Below are positions 7,911-17,220 of a DNA stretch of 51,248 nucleotides, piece after piece. Under the pieces are notes generated by a model that was given only the letters and a program-made list of their open reading frames with translations, was not told where the DNA came from and searched no databases. Numbering within the stretch: position 1 is the first letter of the stretch; the number at the start of each line of letters is the position of its first letter. This stretch comes from Syntrophaceae bacterium (GTDB lineage: Bacteria; Desulfobacterota; Syntrophia; Syntrophales; Smithellaceae). The position numbers were made by a program, and so were the translations under genes. The stretch is from contig JAGPFA010000018.1 of the NCBI GenBank assembly GCA_018056765.1, forward strand, positions 1 through 51,248. Direction: 5' to 3'.

Positions 7911-10532
7911 CTAGAGAAATCTGAACAGACGTCGGCGTAACACTTCCAGCTCGGCGCGGTTATCCGAAGGGGCGTAAATAGTCTCCCTGCGGCCGCCCTT
8001 CTCTTCTCTGGATCTGGACACAATAAGCTCTGCGTCTTCCAGAAATTTGATGGCGTTGCTATAGTTGGCCTGAGAAAGGGCCTCTGCGCGCAGTACTTCG
8101 CCTTTGCGGTACATGCGGTCGCCCAGTGGTCTTATTTTGGCCAGCCACTCCCGCTCGGTCAGCGGCTTTTTCTTGAGGTAGACAATACTGCGAATGACAA
8201 TCCAGTATGATTCCAGATAATTATGAATTAGGCCTGTAAAAGGCTTCAGTATGGCCCCACCGCGGCTTTTGACTTCAATCCAGACCTCACCATTTTTCTG
8301 GCTGGTAATGATCATCCCCCGACCGTGCAGATAGGCAAGCACCTCGTCCACCTCCAGAACATCATCGCGCTGGTCGTCAAAAATAAATTCGTTCCACAGG
8401 AGCCACTTCATGAATTTATAGTCACTCATGATCTTGGCCAGTGACATTGAGTCTTCTCTGTGTTTGATCATCGACGTGGCGACAAAACAGATCGGCAGGA
8501 AGAAATGCAGAATATTGTTTTTGTAGTATTCCAGATTCAGCCTTTTGGTATCTTCCAGCGAATAAACAACCTCCTGCATTTCCTCTTCTTCTTCGAGCGC
8601 CTCTATTTTGGAGATCACGCCTGTCTGATCGAAAATATTAAGAGCGTCCGCGATCGCTTTGTCACGGCGGGAAAAGGTTTCGGCTAATTTGATCTGCCGG
8701 CTGGAAAGATATTCATAAAATTCGTTGATGATGTCGTTTAACTGATCCTGCGATATGCCGCGCCGGTCATGACTGAGCAGGCCGCTGGAGACCATCGCAA
8801 ACGGCGTGACCACCGATACTTTGTTTATCTTCAAAACGGATTCATAGCCGATCTTCCGGTACAGAGACTGGCGCTCATCGATGGTCATCTCCTCGATAGG
8901 TTTATCCTGAGCCTCCAGATATTCCTTCATGACAATCGGCTCGCCGATATTGATGTATACCCGACCGAACCGTTTGCGCAGAATTTTGGTCGTTTTAATG
9001 ATTTCTGCGGTATTTTCCGGAACCTTCGGTGCACCGGCCAGTTCGTTGAGATAGGCGCGTTCTTCAATAACCCGGTCATAGCCGATGTATACCGGGACCG
9101 CGGCGAAGTTTTCGCAATATCCCTCCTGGTAAGCCTGAATGATCATGGACAAAAGACCGTATTTTGGCATGACCATTTTTCCGGTTCTGCTGCGACCTCC
9201 TTCGATAAAGAATTCCAGCGGCAATCCCTCACGCAGCAGGGTTGCCATGTATTTTGCAAATACTTCTCCATAAACTTCATTTCCGCGAAAACTTCGCCGC
9301 AGAAAAAACGCCCCCGAACGTCTGAAGACATAACCAAGCGGGAAGAAGGAAAGATTATTGCCCGCGGCAATAAACGGCAGTTGAATGTTGTTTTTGTAAA
9401 ATACATAGGAAAGCAGAAGATAGTCAATATGGCTGCGATGGCAGGAAACAATGACAAAGGGCATTTTCTTGGACAGATTGCGGATGCGGGCAAGCCCTTC
9501 GGCATCAATGGATACACCGTCATAAACGGTGTTCCACAGCCAGGTGAGAGCCCTGAGCCAGATTTCTATAAACGTCTCCTGATAGTCCGCGGCTATTTCA
9601 TAAAGATACCGGCGGGCCTCCTTGACAACGGATGAGATATCCTTTTTGTGACGCCTGGAGTAATCTTCAAGAAAATGCTTCAGTTTCGGATCGTGCATCA
9701 CCATACCGATGAGTTCGGCACGCGATTTCAATGCCGGCCCGACAATGGCCGCCTTTTCCTCTTCAATCCGGTCAATGAGCTCTCCGCGCAAATCCTGGAT
9801 CATTTCATCTCTAGTGAGCACCTGATTGGCCGACAGATATTCCTGCAGGTTTACCGGCTGGGCGGGAAGAACAAATGCCTGCCTGAAGTAACGCATAAAG
9901 GTAATCAGTCGCCGGATCGTGCCTGTATTTTCCATCTGACCAAAAAGAATATTAAACAGGCTTTCATTTTCTTTTTCCCGGCGCCGGCCATAGCCGACAA
10001 GCAACGGCACGATGAAAATGGGGAAAGACAATTTAGGCTGCAGATCAATGAGGGTGGCCACCGCATCCTGCGCAGAGGCGTATTCGATAAACTCCGATTC
10101 ACCCAGATGAATAACGACACTTCGTTGATCCGCCAGTTTCCCCGCCATGTAATCAAGCTTGCACTGCCTGGTCTTGCGCTTTTTACGAAAACGCCGCAAA
10201 AACGACGACCAGTAAAATCTCAGCATCTTGGTCAGAGGCTGCCACAAAGACATATTCATGCCGTGACAGTAAACCGGCCGGGGCAGGCCGGTGCGGGCGG
10301 TTATCTCGGTAATGATCAGGCTGTTGAGCTTGCTTCTTTGCTTGATCGCATAAACAATCACTCCCTCGCCGACCAGTTCCTTGAGTGCATTGACTTCCTC
10401 ATCGGCGATAGATACGCCTGACAGGTAAAGCTTGGCCAGACGAAACCGCCAGAAATCCTGTCTTTCATAGACACTTCCGGAATAGTATTCTTCGTCGCGG
10501 CGTCGTTTTTTTTTCGAATCTTTTACATTCAT
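7911..10532 (-). CDS. plsB: glycerol-3-phosphate 1-O-acyltransferase, PlsB type
   Basis: An 873-residue membrane-associated acyltransferase that puts the first acyl chain on glycerol-3-phosphate, opening phospholipid synthesis. The acyltransferase core shows the HX4D motif CHRSHIDYLLL (His365 and Asp370), then GAFFLRRSF (block II) and EFFIEGGRSRTGK (block III), then VPVYIGYDR (block IV). The length fits the long PlsB/GPAT class rather than the short PlsC class. The C-terminal third ends with a winged-helix-like stretch. The N-terminus is very basic (KKKRRRDEE). It is the last gene of an operon with IID, HPr and EI; the coupling of plsB to the PTS genes is unusual and unexplained. Confidence 0.93.
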   Translation of the reverse strand: MNVKDSKKKRRRDEEYYSGSVYERQDFWRFRLAKLYLSGVSIADEEVNALKELVGEGVIVYAIKQRSKLNSLIITEITARTGLPRPVYCHGMNMSLWQPLTKMLRFYWSSFLRRFRKKRKTRQCKLDYMAGKLADQRSVVIHLGESEFIEYASAQDAVATLIDLQPKLSFPIFIVPLLVGYGRRREKENESLFNILFGQMENTGTIRRLITFMRYFRQAFVLPAQPVNLQEYLSANQVLTRDEMIQDLRGELIDRIEEEKAAIVGPALKSRAELIGMVMHDPKLKHFLEDYSRRHKKDISSVVKEARRYLYEIAADYQETFIEIWLRALTWLWNTVYDGVSIDAEGLARIRNLSKKMPFVIVSCHRSHIDYLLLSYVFYKNNIQLPFIAAGNNLSFFPLGYVFRRSGAFFLRRSFRGNEVYGEVFAKYMATLLREGLPLEFFIEGGRSRTGKMVMPKYGLLSMIIQAYQEGYCENFAAVPVYIGYDRVIEERAYLNELAGAPKVPENTAEIIKTTKILRKRFGRVYINIGEPIVMKEYLEAQDKPIEEMTIDERQSLYRKIGYESVLKINKVSVVTPFAMVSSGLLSHDRRGISQDQLNDIINEFYEYLSSRQIKLAETFSRRDKAIADALNIFDQTGVISKIEALEEEEEMQEVVYSLEDTKRLNLEYYKNNILHFFLPICFVATSMIKHREDSMSLAKIMSDYKFMKWLLWNEFIFDDQRDDVLEVDEVLAYLHGRGMIITSQKNGEVWIEVKSRGGAILKPFTGLIHNYLESYWIVIRSIVYLKKKPLTEREWLAKIRPLGDRMYRKGEVLRAEALSQANYSNAIKFLEDAELIVSRSREEKGGRRETIYAPSDNRAELEVLRRRLFRFL

Positions 10533-10573
10533 AAGACTATCTGGTCGCGGCGTCGCACACAGGGGGTTGCTAA

Positions 10574-12358
10574 TTACGCCTCTTTCTTTTGAAATTCTTC
10601 CGGGAAACGCTCGCTCATATAGTTTTGTACATAAGTGCGCACATCGACCGCTTTATTGAAGGAAATCGCCTTTTCCAGAAGCTCTTTGGCTTCCGAAAGC
10701 GTTGCGTGTCGCAAAATCCGTTTAATGCGCGGAATCGCCAGGTGGTTCATGCTCAGTTCGTCGAGTTGCATGCCCAGCAGTATCAGACAGCACAGAGGAT
10801 CTCCGGCCATTTCTCCGCACATGGCCACGCGTATGCCCGCGGCGTGCGCATCATCAACAATTTTCTTGATAAGCCGCAAAACGGCCGGGTGCAGCGGCTC
10901 GTAAAGATATGATACTCTTTCATTGGAGCGGTCGATCGCCAGCGCATACTGGATGAGATCATTGGTGCCGATGCTGAAATAGTCCACTTCCCTGGCCAGT
11001 TGATCGGCAATGACGGCGGCCGCCGGCACTTCAACCATCGCCCCTGTTTCCAGCTTTTCACCAATAGGTACACCCTCGGCAATCAGCTCGGCACGCGTCT
11101 CTTCCATAAGGCTTTTTGCCTGACGTATCTCTTCCACACTGGAAATCATCGGAAAAAGAATCTTCACCGGGCCCAGAGCGCTCACACGCCAGATCGCACG
11201 CAGCTGTGTTTTGAAAATCCCCGGCTCCTTGAGACAAAAGCGGATCGCCCGCAACCCCATTTGCGGGTTCAATTCCCTGACCTGCTTCTGGTATTTGACA
11301 AATTTGTCACCGCCGAGGTCGAAGGTACGGATAGTTGACCATTTGAGTTGTTTTTCAGTAACTACTTGGCGGTAATTAGTGAAATGATCCTCTTCGGTAG
11401 GCAGGTCGTCGCGATAGATGTAGAGAAACTCCGTCCGGTAAAGACCGATGTGTTCCGCTCCGTGAGTAATGGCCGAGGGGATTTCTTCGATGAATTCGAT
11501 GTTGCAGCCGATCCGTACGCGGTAGTTGTCCTGTGTGATGGCGGGCTCGCGTGCGTATTTCAGGTATTCTTCGCGGGTTTCGTCATAATGGCGCTTTTTT
11601 TCCTCATAGCGTTTGAGCATGTCGGGGTATGGATTGACCACGATCAACCCCGACGTACCGTCCACGATAACATCGTCGCCGGTACGGGCAATACGGGTGA
11701 TATTGTCCAGACCGACAACCGCCGGCAGCTCCATGGACCTGGCTACAATAGCGGTGTGCGAAGTGCGCCCTCCGCTGTCGGTGGCGAAACCGACTATTTT
11801 ATCCAGTTTCATTTGGGCCGTATCGGCAGGCGACAGATCGTGCGATACGACAACAACCCCTTCCTGGCCCACCTCCCATACAGTCTCGCGCTTTTCGCCG
11901 CTGAGGTTGCGCAAAATCCTCTGAATGACATACTGTACGTCGCTGATACGACCGCTGATATAAGCGTCATCCAGGCCTTCAAAAACCTGCCTGTAATGAT
12001 CCAGGGTCATTCTGAGCGCCCATTCGGCGTTCACACACTCACGGCGGATATAATCGATAGTACGGTTAATAAATTTTTTGTCCGACAACAGCAGTACATG
12101 CACATCGATGATGTACAATGGCTCGGTCGTTTTTGTTTTTTTGAGATTATCCTGAATTTCCAGCAACTGGCGTGAGGATTCCGCAATGGCCGCCCTGAGG
12201 CGCTCAACTTCCTGCGGCACGGCAGAGGCATCGTTGAGACGATAAAATGATACCTGGGCGTCAAGCGGATCAAAACGAAAGGCTTTGCCGATCACGATAC
12301 CCGGCGAGACCCCGATCCCTTTAACAACGAAAGTTTTATCCTCCCGGTCGGCTGTCAT
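10574..12358 (-). CDS. ptsI: phosphoenolpyruvate-protein phosphotransferase (PTS enzyme I)
   Basis: A 594-residue enzyme I that autophosphorylates from phosphoenolpyruvate and passes the phosphate to HPr. The phosphohistidine loop is GGRTSHTAIVARSMELPAVVG, with active His201. The PEP-binding barrel has EFLYIYRDDLPTEEDHF, the arginine-rich ATIRTFDLGGDK-like region, GAMVEVPAA, SIGTNDLIQYALAIDR and the catalytic-cysteine segment VAMCGEMAGD. There is no GAF domain, so it is the ordinary PtsI form rather than PtsP. It starts 8 bases after the HPr stop and is co-transcribed with HPr and IID. Confidence 0.96.
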   Translation of the reverse strand: MTADREDKTFVVKGIGVSPGIVIGKAFRFDPLDAQVSFYRLNDASAVPQEVERLRAAIAESSRQLLEIQDNLKKTKTTEPLYIIDVHVLLLSDKKFINRTIDYIRRECVNAEWALRMTLDHYRQVFEGLDDAYISGRISDVQYVIQRILRNLSGEKRETVWEVGQEGVVVVSHDLSPADTAQMKLDKIVGFATDSGGRTSHTAIVARSMELPAVVGLDNITRIARTGDDVIVDGTSGLIVVNPYPDMLKRYEEKKRHYDETREEYLKYAREPAITQDNYRVRIGCNIEFIEEIPSAITHGAEHIGLYRTEFLYIYRDDLPTEEDHFTNYRQVVTEKQLKWSTIRTFDLGGDKFVKYQKQVRELNPQMGLRAIRFCLKEPGIFKTQLRAIWRVSALGPVKILFPMISSVEEIRQAKSLMEETRAELIAEGVPIGEKLETGAMVEVPAAAVIADQLAREVDYFSIGTNDLIQYALAIDRSNERVSYLYEPLHPAVLRLIKKIVDDAHAAGIRVAMCGEMAGDPLCCLILLGMQLDELSMNHLAIPRIKRILRHATLSEAKELLEKAISFNKAVDVRTYVQNYMSERFPEEFQKKEA

Positions 12359-12366
12359 GCTCTTTT

Positions 12367-12627
12367 TTATTCTTCCCCGAATTTATTTTCAATCAATTCT
12401 TCGAGTTCCACCAGGGCAGCCCCGGCATCCTCGCCTTCGGCTCTCACCGTTATCATACCACCCATGGGACAGGCAAGCGTCAAAATACCCAAAATACTTT
12501 TGCCGTTGGCACTCTGCCCGTTACGTTCAACGAATATCCGGGCCTGATATTTCTGTGCAGTGCGCACAAACTGCGCGGCAGCCCGTGCGTGCATACCCAG
12601 TTTGTTTTTTAATTTGAACACTTTCAT
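12367..12627 (-). CDS. ptsH: HPr phosphocarrier protein
   Basis: An 86-residue phosphocarrier. The active-site histidine is His13 in KLGMHARAA. The serine of the regulatory site is Ser44 in NGKSILGILTL, so control by an HPr kinase is possible. The start chosen (12627) overlaps the IID stop as ATGA; an in-frame ATG at 12636 would add three residues and cannot be excluded. It carries phosphate from EI (next gene) to the EII proteins, of which only IID is present here. Confidence 0.95.
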   Translation of the reverse strand: MKVFKLKNKLGMHARAAAQFVRTAQKYQARIFVERNGQSANGKSILGILTLACPMGGMITVRAEGEDAGAALVELEELIENKFGEE

Positions 12628-13385
12628 TTCCACCATGTAAACCAACCCTGAGATGAAATAAGCACCAACAGCAAAACACCGCCATACAATATGAACATCT
12701 GCGACACGCCCCGGCGAAGCAGGAACCGGCAGGAAAGAATGATAAGCAGGCCGGCACCGACAAAAAGCAGATGGATAAGCCCCTCATCACTTGCCGGACC
12801 ATCGGATAAAAGCCAGGCGGCAAACCCTGCCAGGAGAGCAACCGAGAGCCATCTGACCCGGATAGCCCACGTGGGCAGGGCCATTTTTCGAACAAACCCG
12901 ACTCCCTGCTTACCCTGGCGGTAGCCTTCGATAAATCCCTTCAATCTTACCCAGACATGGGCCGGCGTGTATACGACAAGAAAAACAAGAGGCGCCCAGG
13001 CAATCCCCAGAAGGGCGCTCCAGGAGGCGACGATGCCGGCGCAGGGTCGCATCGCCCCCCAGAAAAAAGTATCGCCGATGGCCGCGCACGGACCGGTCAG
13101 GCTATTTTTAACCACTTCTATGTAAGCGGCATCCGCACCATCAGGTCTGTCTTCCTCCATACGGGCAATTGCCGCAATCAAGAAGGTGCTGAAATAGGGA
13201 TGAGTGTTGAACATCTGCAAATGGCGGCCGAGAAAATTCTCCCTGTCATCATCAGACATTTTTTTTTCATGCAAAAGGGGAATAAGCGAATAAGTAAAAC
13301 CGAGGTTCTGCATCCGCCGGAAGTTCAGGGCGCAGTGTATAAAAAACGATCTGAGGAATACTTTGATTGTGGCGCTTCTTTTCAT
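12624..13385 (-). CDS. PTS mannose/fructose/sorbose-family IID membrane component
   Basis: A 253-residue IID subunit of a mannose-class PTS permease. The family signature is in the N-terminal half: FFIHCALNFRRMQNLGF, YSLIPLL, LQMFNTHPYFSTF, IEVVKNSLTGPCAAIGDTFFWG. Several membrane segments follow, the clearest near residues 115-138, 180-200 and 205-250. A working permease normally needs IIC in the membrane and IIA/IIB in the cytoplasm; none is encoded in the window. The gene overlaps HPr by 4 bases and starts the operon IID-HPr-EI-plsB. Either the other subunits are elsewhere or the module has been reduced to a regulatory chain. Confidence 0.9.
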   Translation of the reverse strand: MKRSATIKVFLRSFFIHCALNFRRMQNLGFTYSLIPLLHEKKMSDDDRENFLGRHLQMFNTHPYFSTFLIAAIARMEEDRPDGADAAYIEVVKNSLTGPCAAIGDTFFWGAMRPCAGIVASWSALLGIAWAPLVFLVVYTPAHVWVRLKGFIEGYRQGKQGVGFVRKMALPTWAIRVRWLSVALLAGFAAWLLSDGPASDEGLIHLLFVGAGLLIILSCRFLLRRGVSQMFILYGGVLLLVLISSQGWFTWWK

Positions 13386-13452
13386 CGTTCATTTCCAACA
13401 TATTGATCTTGAACAGATTACTGTCACATGTGCGCCGCAGGAACTAACACAG

Positions 13453-13572
13453 ACACAGTTTTAAGTCAACGTATTATGGTTGGCCTTTATCTGCGGGAGC
13501 TCCTGCTGCCCGGTAATTCATAATCGTCAAATTTTGGTGAAATTCAGATAAAGGAAGGGGTGAAAACTGTGT
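13453..13572. repeat. nested inverted repeats; possible structured RNA or operator
   Basis: The 337-base gap between the divergent IID and PxxKW genes holds two perfect 10-base inverted repeats, one inside the other. The outer pair is ACACAGTTTT (13453-13462) with AAAACTGTGT (13563-13572). The inner pair is CCTTTATCTG (13484-13493) with CAGATAAAGG (13545-13554). Inside the inner pair, CGGGAGC TCCT GCT G CCCG can form another hairpin. Folded, this is an interrupted long hairpin of 120 bases. I see no family match. Which strand, if any, is transcribed is not clear. Confidence 0.6.
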
Positions 13573-13580
13573 AATTTTCC

Positions 13581-13609
13581 TTGACAGGCGTTTTTTTTGC
13601 TGTTAATCA
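13581..13609 (+). promoter_or_regulatory. sigma-70 promoter of the PxxKW gene
   Basis: TTGACA (13581-13586) and TAATCA (13604-13609) are separated by 17 bases, starting 8 bases after the nested inverted repeats. The start near 13616 leaves a leader of about 107 bases before ATG 13723, containing a short inverted repeat GTTTGA (13617-13622) / TCAAAC (13631-13636). Confidence 0.65.
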
Positions 13610-13722
13610 CTCGCCGGTTTGAACAGCCGGTCAAACGCTTGAGAATTTTTCTTTGCATTCACCTTCGTTTGCAAAAATCCTCAACAGTTTAAATTAAGAA
13701 TCAGTTAAGGGGGTCAGATAAA

Positions 13723-14001
13723 ATGCTTTGTGATACTGTAAAAAAAGGAGTGGAATGCGGCTTTATGAGTAAAAAAGGCTGCAGCTACCCAGGAGGCTTC
13801 TGCCACCCGGTCATCGACCAATGCAACGACTGCAATAAAATTTCCGATTTTGAAACAGGCAGGTATTGCAATGTCTATCCGGATCCAAAAGTCAAATGGA
13901 TTACCGGATCTTGCCCGTCCGCTTCTCACATAAAAATCGAAATCAAGGAAGCCCAGAAGATCAACCCAATGAAGGTTTCCAAAAGAGGCGGTAAAAAATA
14001 A
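13723..14001 (+). CDS. PxxKW family cysteine-rich protein
   Basis: A 92-residue soluble protein with many cysteines, including ECGF, KKGCSYPGGFC, QCNDCNK, RYCNVY and GSCPS. The segment PDPKVKW is the motif that names the family. It is small, without signal peptide or membrane segment, and common in anaerobic deltaproteobacteria; the cysteine spacing suggests metal or Fe-S binding, but no function is known to me. It has a good ribosome-binding site (AAGGGGGT, 8 bases before ATG), its own promoter and a bidirectional terminator, so it is monocistronic. Confidence 0.85.
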   Translation: MLCDTVKKGVECGFMSKKGCSYPGGFCHPVIDQCNDCNKISDFETGRYCNVYPDPKVKWITGSCPSASHIKIEIKEAQKINPMKVSKRGGKK

Positions 14002-14021
14002 AGCCGGGTTATCAGGCAAAC

Positions 14022-14049
14022 AAAAAGCCGGCTTTCCGGCCGGCTTTTT
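14022..14049. terminator. bidirectional terminator between the PxxKW gene and merR
   Basis: Arms AAAAAGCCGG (14022-14031) and CCGGCTTTTT (14040-14049) flank an 8-base loop. The T tract serves the plus-strand PxxKW gene, and the A tract gives a T tract for the minus-strand thrS-to-merR operon. The merR stop codon begins directly beside it. Confidence 0.88.
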
Positions 14050-14385
14050 TCATTTCATCATTTCCCTGATTTGTTGTAATTCCTTCTTGATTAACATTAA
14101 TTTTTCCAAATGCGTTTTGCCGGTCTGCGCAGGAGCCTCACGCATTTTCAACAGCTGCTTTTTCGCGCCGCTGATGGTGAATCGCTGCTGATATAACAAA
14201 TTGCGGATAGTAAGAAGCTCTTCAACATCTTTTCTCCGGTAGAGCCTCTGGGAGGCCTTTGTCCTTACCGGCCGGATAGTTTTAAACTCCGTTTCCCAGT
14301 AGCGAATCACGTACGGCTCGACGCTGAGGATCCTGCTGACCTCGCCGATACGAAAATAGGCCTTTTCGGGAATGACACTGTCCAT
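14050..14385 (-). CDS. MerR-family transcriptional regulator
   Basis: A 111-residue protein with an N-terminal MerR winged helix (AYFRIGEVSRILSVEPYVIRYWE, then RLYRRKDVEELLTIRNLLY). A short coiled-coil tail follows (GAKKQLLKMRE, KLMLIKKELQQIREMMK). It has no cysteines or ligand domain, so it is not a classical metal or drug sensor. A MerR gene directly after pheT-ihfA is a frequent arrangement in proteobacteria; its target is unknown. It is the last gene before the bidirectional terminator. Confidence 0.88.
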   Translation of the reverse strand: MDSVIPEKAYFRIGEVSRILSVEPYVIRYWETEFKTIRPVRTKASQRLYRRKDVEELLTIRNLLYQQRFTISGAKKQLLKMREAPAQTGKTHLEKLMLIKKELQQIREMMK

Positions 14386-14487
14386 ACAATACCTAATTTT
14401 TTACACGAGAAAACAAGACCACCGAAGCCTCTGATGCGAAAAGCGGCTTTCGTATAGTCAAAGTCAGCGGCGAATGATAGGAAGAGG

Positions 14488-14763
14488 TTAGCCGTTAATT
14501 GTTTTACGCAGTACCTGGGAGGATTTGAATGTAAGAACCCGGCGCGCGGTGATCGATATTTCCTCTCCCGTCTGGGGATTGCGCCCCCGTCTGGAGCGTT
14601 TTTCCTTGACGACAAAATTTCCGAATCCGGAAATTTTCACCACCTCGCCCCCGGCGAGGGTATCTTTAATAATATCAAATACCGCTTCAACGATTTCCGC
14701 CGCTTCCTTTTTGGAAAAACCGAGTTTCTCGTAGACCTGCTGGATAATATCGATTTTTGTCAT
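14488..14763 (-). CDS. ihfA: integration host factor alpha subunit
   Basis: A 91-residue DNA-bending protein of the HU/IHF family. The beta-arm signature is intact: KISGFGNFVVKEKRSRRGRN, PQTGEEISI. The N-terminus MTKIDIIQQVYEKLGFSKKEA matches the dimerisation helices. Position behind pheST and the length identify it as the alpha-type subunit rather than HU. IHF bends promoter and recombination DNA and supports sigma-54 activation. The start has GGAGGAGAGG just upstream. Confidence 0.93.
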   Translation of the reverse strand: MTKIDIIQQVYEKLGFSKKEAAEIVEAVFDIIKDTLAGGEVVKISGFGNFVVKEKRSRRGRNPQTGEEISITARRVLTFKSSQVLRKTING

Positions 14764-14797
14764 TTCCTCTCCTCCGTTGTTAACATCGCCTGTGCAG

Positions 14798-17206
14798 TCA
14801 GGATCTTATTTTCGCTCCGGTCGCTTTGATTGTGTTTTGCACAATCTTTTCGTGAACGGAGCTTATTTCCGCATCCGTTAAAGTTCGGTCGGGTGCCTTG
14901 TAGGAAAACCTCAGACCGAGGCTTTTGGTTCCCGCTTCAAGTCCCTTGCCTTCGTATTTATCAAAAATCACAATATTTTCAAGTAAATCTTCCGCCTGAC
15001 CATTAACAATTTCAAGCATCTTCGCCGCTTCGATTTCCGCGGGGACGACAAAGGCGACATCGCGCACAACGGCCGGGAACTTCGATATTTCCTTATAGAC
15101 GATTTTTCCGCTCCTCAGACCATCCAGCAAATCGAGACTGATTTCAAATATATATGCTGTATTTTTTATATCCATTTGCCTGAGGACATCCGGATGAACC
15201 TCCCCGAGGTAGCCAAGCGTAACTCCCTGGCAGACAACCGCACAGGAGCGGCCGGGATGCAGGAAAGGTTCCGTCATTTTGGCGTCATAACGGCAAGACA
15301 TCATTTTCAAATCATAAAAGACATTTTCCAGACAGCCTTTAAGGTCGTAAAAATCAACCGCTTTGTTCCCCCCCCAAAGGTCATCGGAGATTTTACCGGT
15401 TAAAAGTCCCGCCACAATATTTTTCTCTTCCGGCAGGGAACCTGTTTTAAGGTTGAAATAAGCTCTGCCAATTTCAAATATTTTAAGATTAAAAGATGAA
15501 TTGTTAATATTTTTCTTCATCGTTTCCAAAAGACCGTAGGCAAGGGTCGTGCGCATTACCGATTGATCTTCGGTAAGGGGGTTTTGAATAACGACGAAGT
15601 TGCGTCTGCGATCTTCTTTAGTCAGCAGCAGATGATCGGCTGAGGCGGGCGAAGTAAAGCCGTAGTTGATAATCTCCGAGTAGCCGCTTCCGGTGAGTAT
15701 CAGCCGGATTTTTTCTTCCAGCCCCAAACGCGAAATGGCGCTCATCTCACTTGCCGAGACTGCCGGCAGGGAGGGCATCACGCGATCGTATCCGTATAAA
15801 CGGACGATTTCTTCGATCAGGTCAATCTCTCTTTCAATATCAACACGAGCCGATGGCGGCTCGACCTGATACTTTCCCCTGCCGCCGGAAACCACTTTCA
15901 TTCCGAGACTCCTGAGAATCCGCACAGCCTCTTTGGCCGTAATGTCGGCACCGATGACGCTCTGCAGACGATCCAGACGCAGGGGAATATTTTGCGTCTT
16001 TTTTATTTTCCGGGGATATTCGTCAAGATAATTTTTACAAACACTCCCGCCGGAAAGCCTGGCAATCAGCTGCGCCGCCCGGTCCAGCGATCGGAGCACA
16101 CCTTCCGGGTCAATCCCACGCTCAAAGCGGAAAGCCGCGTCGGTGGGCATGCCCAGACGTCTGGCGGCACGGCGGATCGCCGAAGGATTGAAATAGGCGC
16201 TCTCCAGGAAAATGACGTTGGTGTCATCCTTGACTTCTGAATTGAGGCCGCCCATAATCCCGCCAATCGCCACCGGCTTTTTGCCGTCACAAATCATAGT
16301 TGTTCCTTCCGGAAGGGTATGGCTTTTCCCGTCGAGAGAAACAAAAACTTCTCCCTTTTCGGATCCCCGCACGACAATCCTGCCTTCTTCCAGAAAACGG
16401 AAGTCAAAAGCGTGCAGTGGCTGCCCCGTCTCGAGCATGACAAAGTTTGTCACATCCACCACGTTGTTGATTGCGCGCAGTCCGGCCGCCTCCAGTCTGG
16501 TTTTCATCCAGACCGGCGAATCCGCTATTTTCACGTTTTTAATCAAACGTGCCGTGTAGCGCGGACACAAATCCGGATCAAGGATCGTCACGGATGACAA
16601 AGATGAGATATCTTCCGATGATTCCCTGAAGCTCACTTTCGGCAGACGGATTTTTTTCCCGGTGAGAGCCGCCACTTCCCGCGCAACGCCGATCATGCTC
16701 AGGCAATCGGAACGGTTTGGTGTAACGCTTATGTCCAGTACAGTGTCTCCGATGCCGAGAGCCTCTTCCAGCGGCGTTCCCGGCTCGAGATCACCGGGCA
16801 GCTGCATGATGCCGGAGGCGTCATCGCCGATTTCCAGTTCCTCTTCCGAGCACAGCATGCCGTCGGATTTCTCGCCGCGCAAAAGAGTCGATTTAATGGT
16901 GTAGCCGCCTGGTATTACCGCCCCGACTTTCGCCAGAGGCGCCATGTGCACTTCTTTAACGTTTGGCGCCCCGCAGACAATTTGATATGTCTGCGTCCCG
17001 TCGCTCACTTCACAAAGGGAGAGCTTGTCCGCTTGCGGATGCTGTTTTACAGATAAAATTCTCGCAACGACCACACCGGAAAATTTCGGCTCGATCGTTT
17101 TAATTTCCTCCACTTCAAGGCCGGACATGGTGAGCAGTTGCGCCAGTTCCCCGGGGGGAACATCAATATCAACATAGTCTTTGAGCCATTTGAGACTTAC
17201 GAGCAT
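14798..17206 (-). CDS. pheT: phenylalanine-tRNA ligase beta subunit
   Basis: An 802-residue subunit of the alpha2-beta2 synthetase. Domains in order: N-terminal helix and tRNA-binding OB fold (GLEVEEI, VVARILSVKQHPQADKLSLC, residues about 40-150), B3/B4 editing region (VTPNRSDCLSMIGVAREVAA, GQPLHAFD), B5 domain, the catalytic-like B6-B7 region (RLGMPTDAAFRFERG), and the C-terminal FDX-ACB anticodon-binding domain (KFPAVVRDVAFVV to the end). It lies 14 bases after pheS. Full length, nothing missing. Confidence 0.97.
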   Translation of the reverse strand: MLVSLKWLKDYVDIDVPPGELAQLLTMSGLEVEEIKTIEPKFSGVVVARILSVKQHPQADKLSLCEVSDGTQTYQIVCGAPNVKEVHMAPLAKVGAVIPGGYTIKSTLLRGEKSDGMLCSEEELEIGDDASGIMQLPGDLEPGTPLEEALGIGDTVLDISVTPNRSDCLSMIGVAREVAALTGKKIRLPKVSFRESSEDISSLSSVTILDPDLCPRYTARLIKNVKIADSPVWMKTRLEAAGLRAINNVVDVTNFVMLETGQPLHAFDFRFLEEGRIVVRGSEKGEVFVSLDGKSHTLPEGTTMICDGKKPVAIGGIMGGLNSEVKDDTNVIFLESAYFNPSAIRRAARRLGMPTDAAFRFERGIDPEGVLRSLDRAAQLIARLSGGSVCKNYLDEYPRKIKKTQNIPLRLDRLQSVIGADITAKEAVRILRSLGMKVVSGGRGKYQVEPPSARVDIEREIDLIEEIVRLYGYDRVMPSLPAVSASEMSAISRLGLEEKIRLILTGSGYSEIINYGFTSPASADHLLLTKEDRRRNFVVIQNPLTEDQSVMRTTLAYGLLETMKKNINNSSFNLKIFEIGRAYFNLKTGSLPEEKNIVAGLLTGKISDDLWGGNKAVDFYDLKGCLENVFYDLKMMSCRYDAKMTEPFLHPGRSCAVVCQGVTLGYLGEVHPDVLRQMDIKNTAYIFEISLDLLDGLRSGKIVYKEISKFPAVVRDVAFVVPAEIEAAKMLEIVNGQAEDLLENIVIFDKYEGKGLEAGTKSLGLRFSYKAPDRTLTDAEISSVHEKIVQNTIKATGAKIRS

Positions 17207-17220
17207 GAGACGGGACTCTC

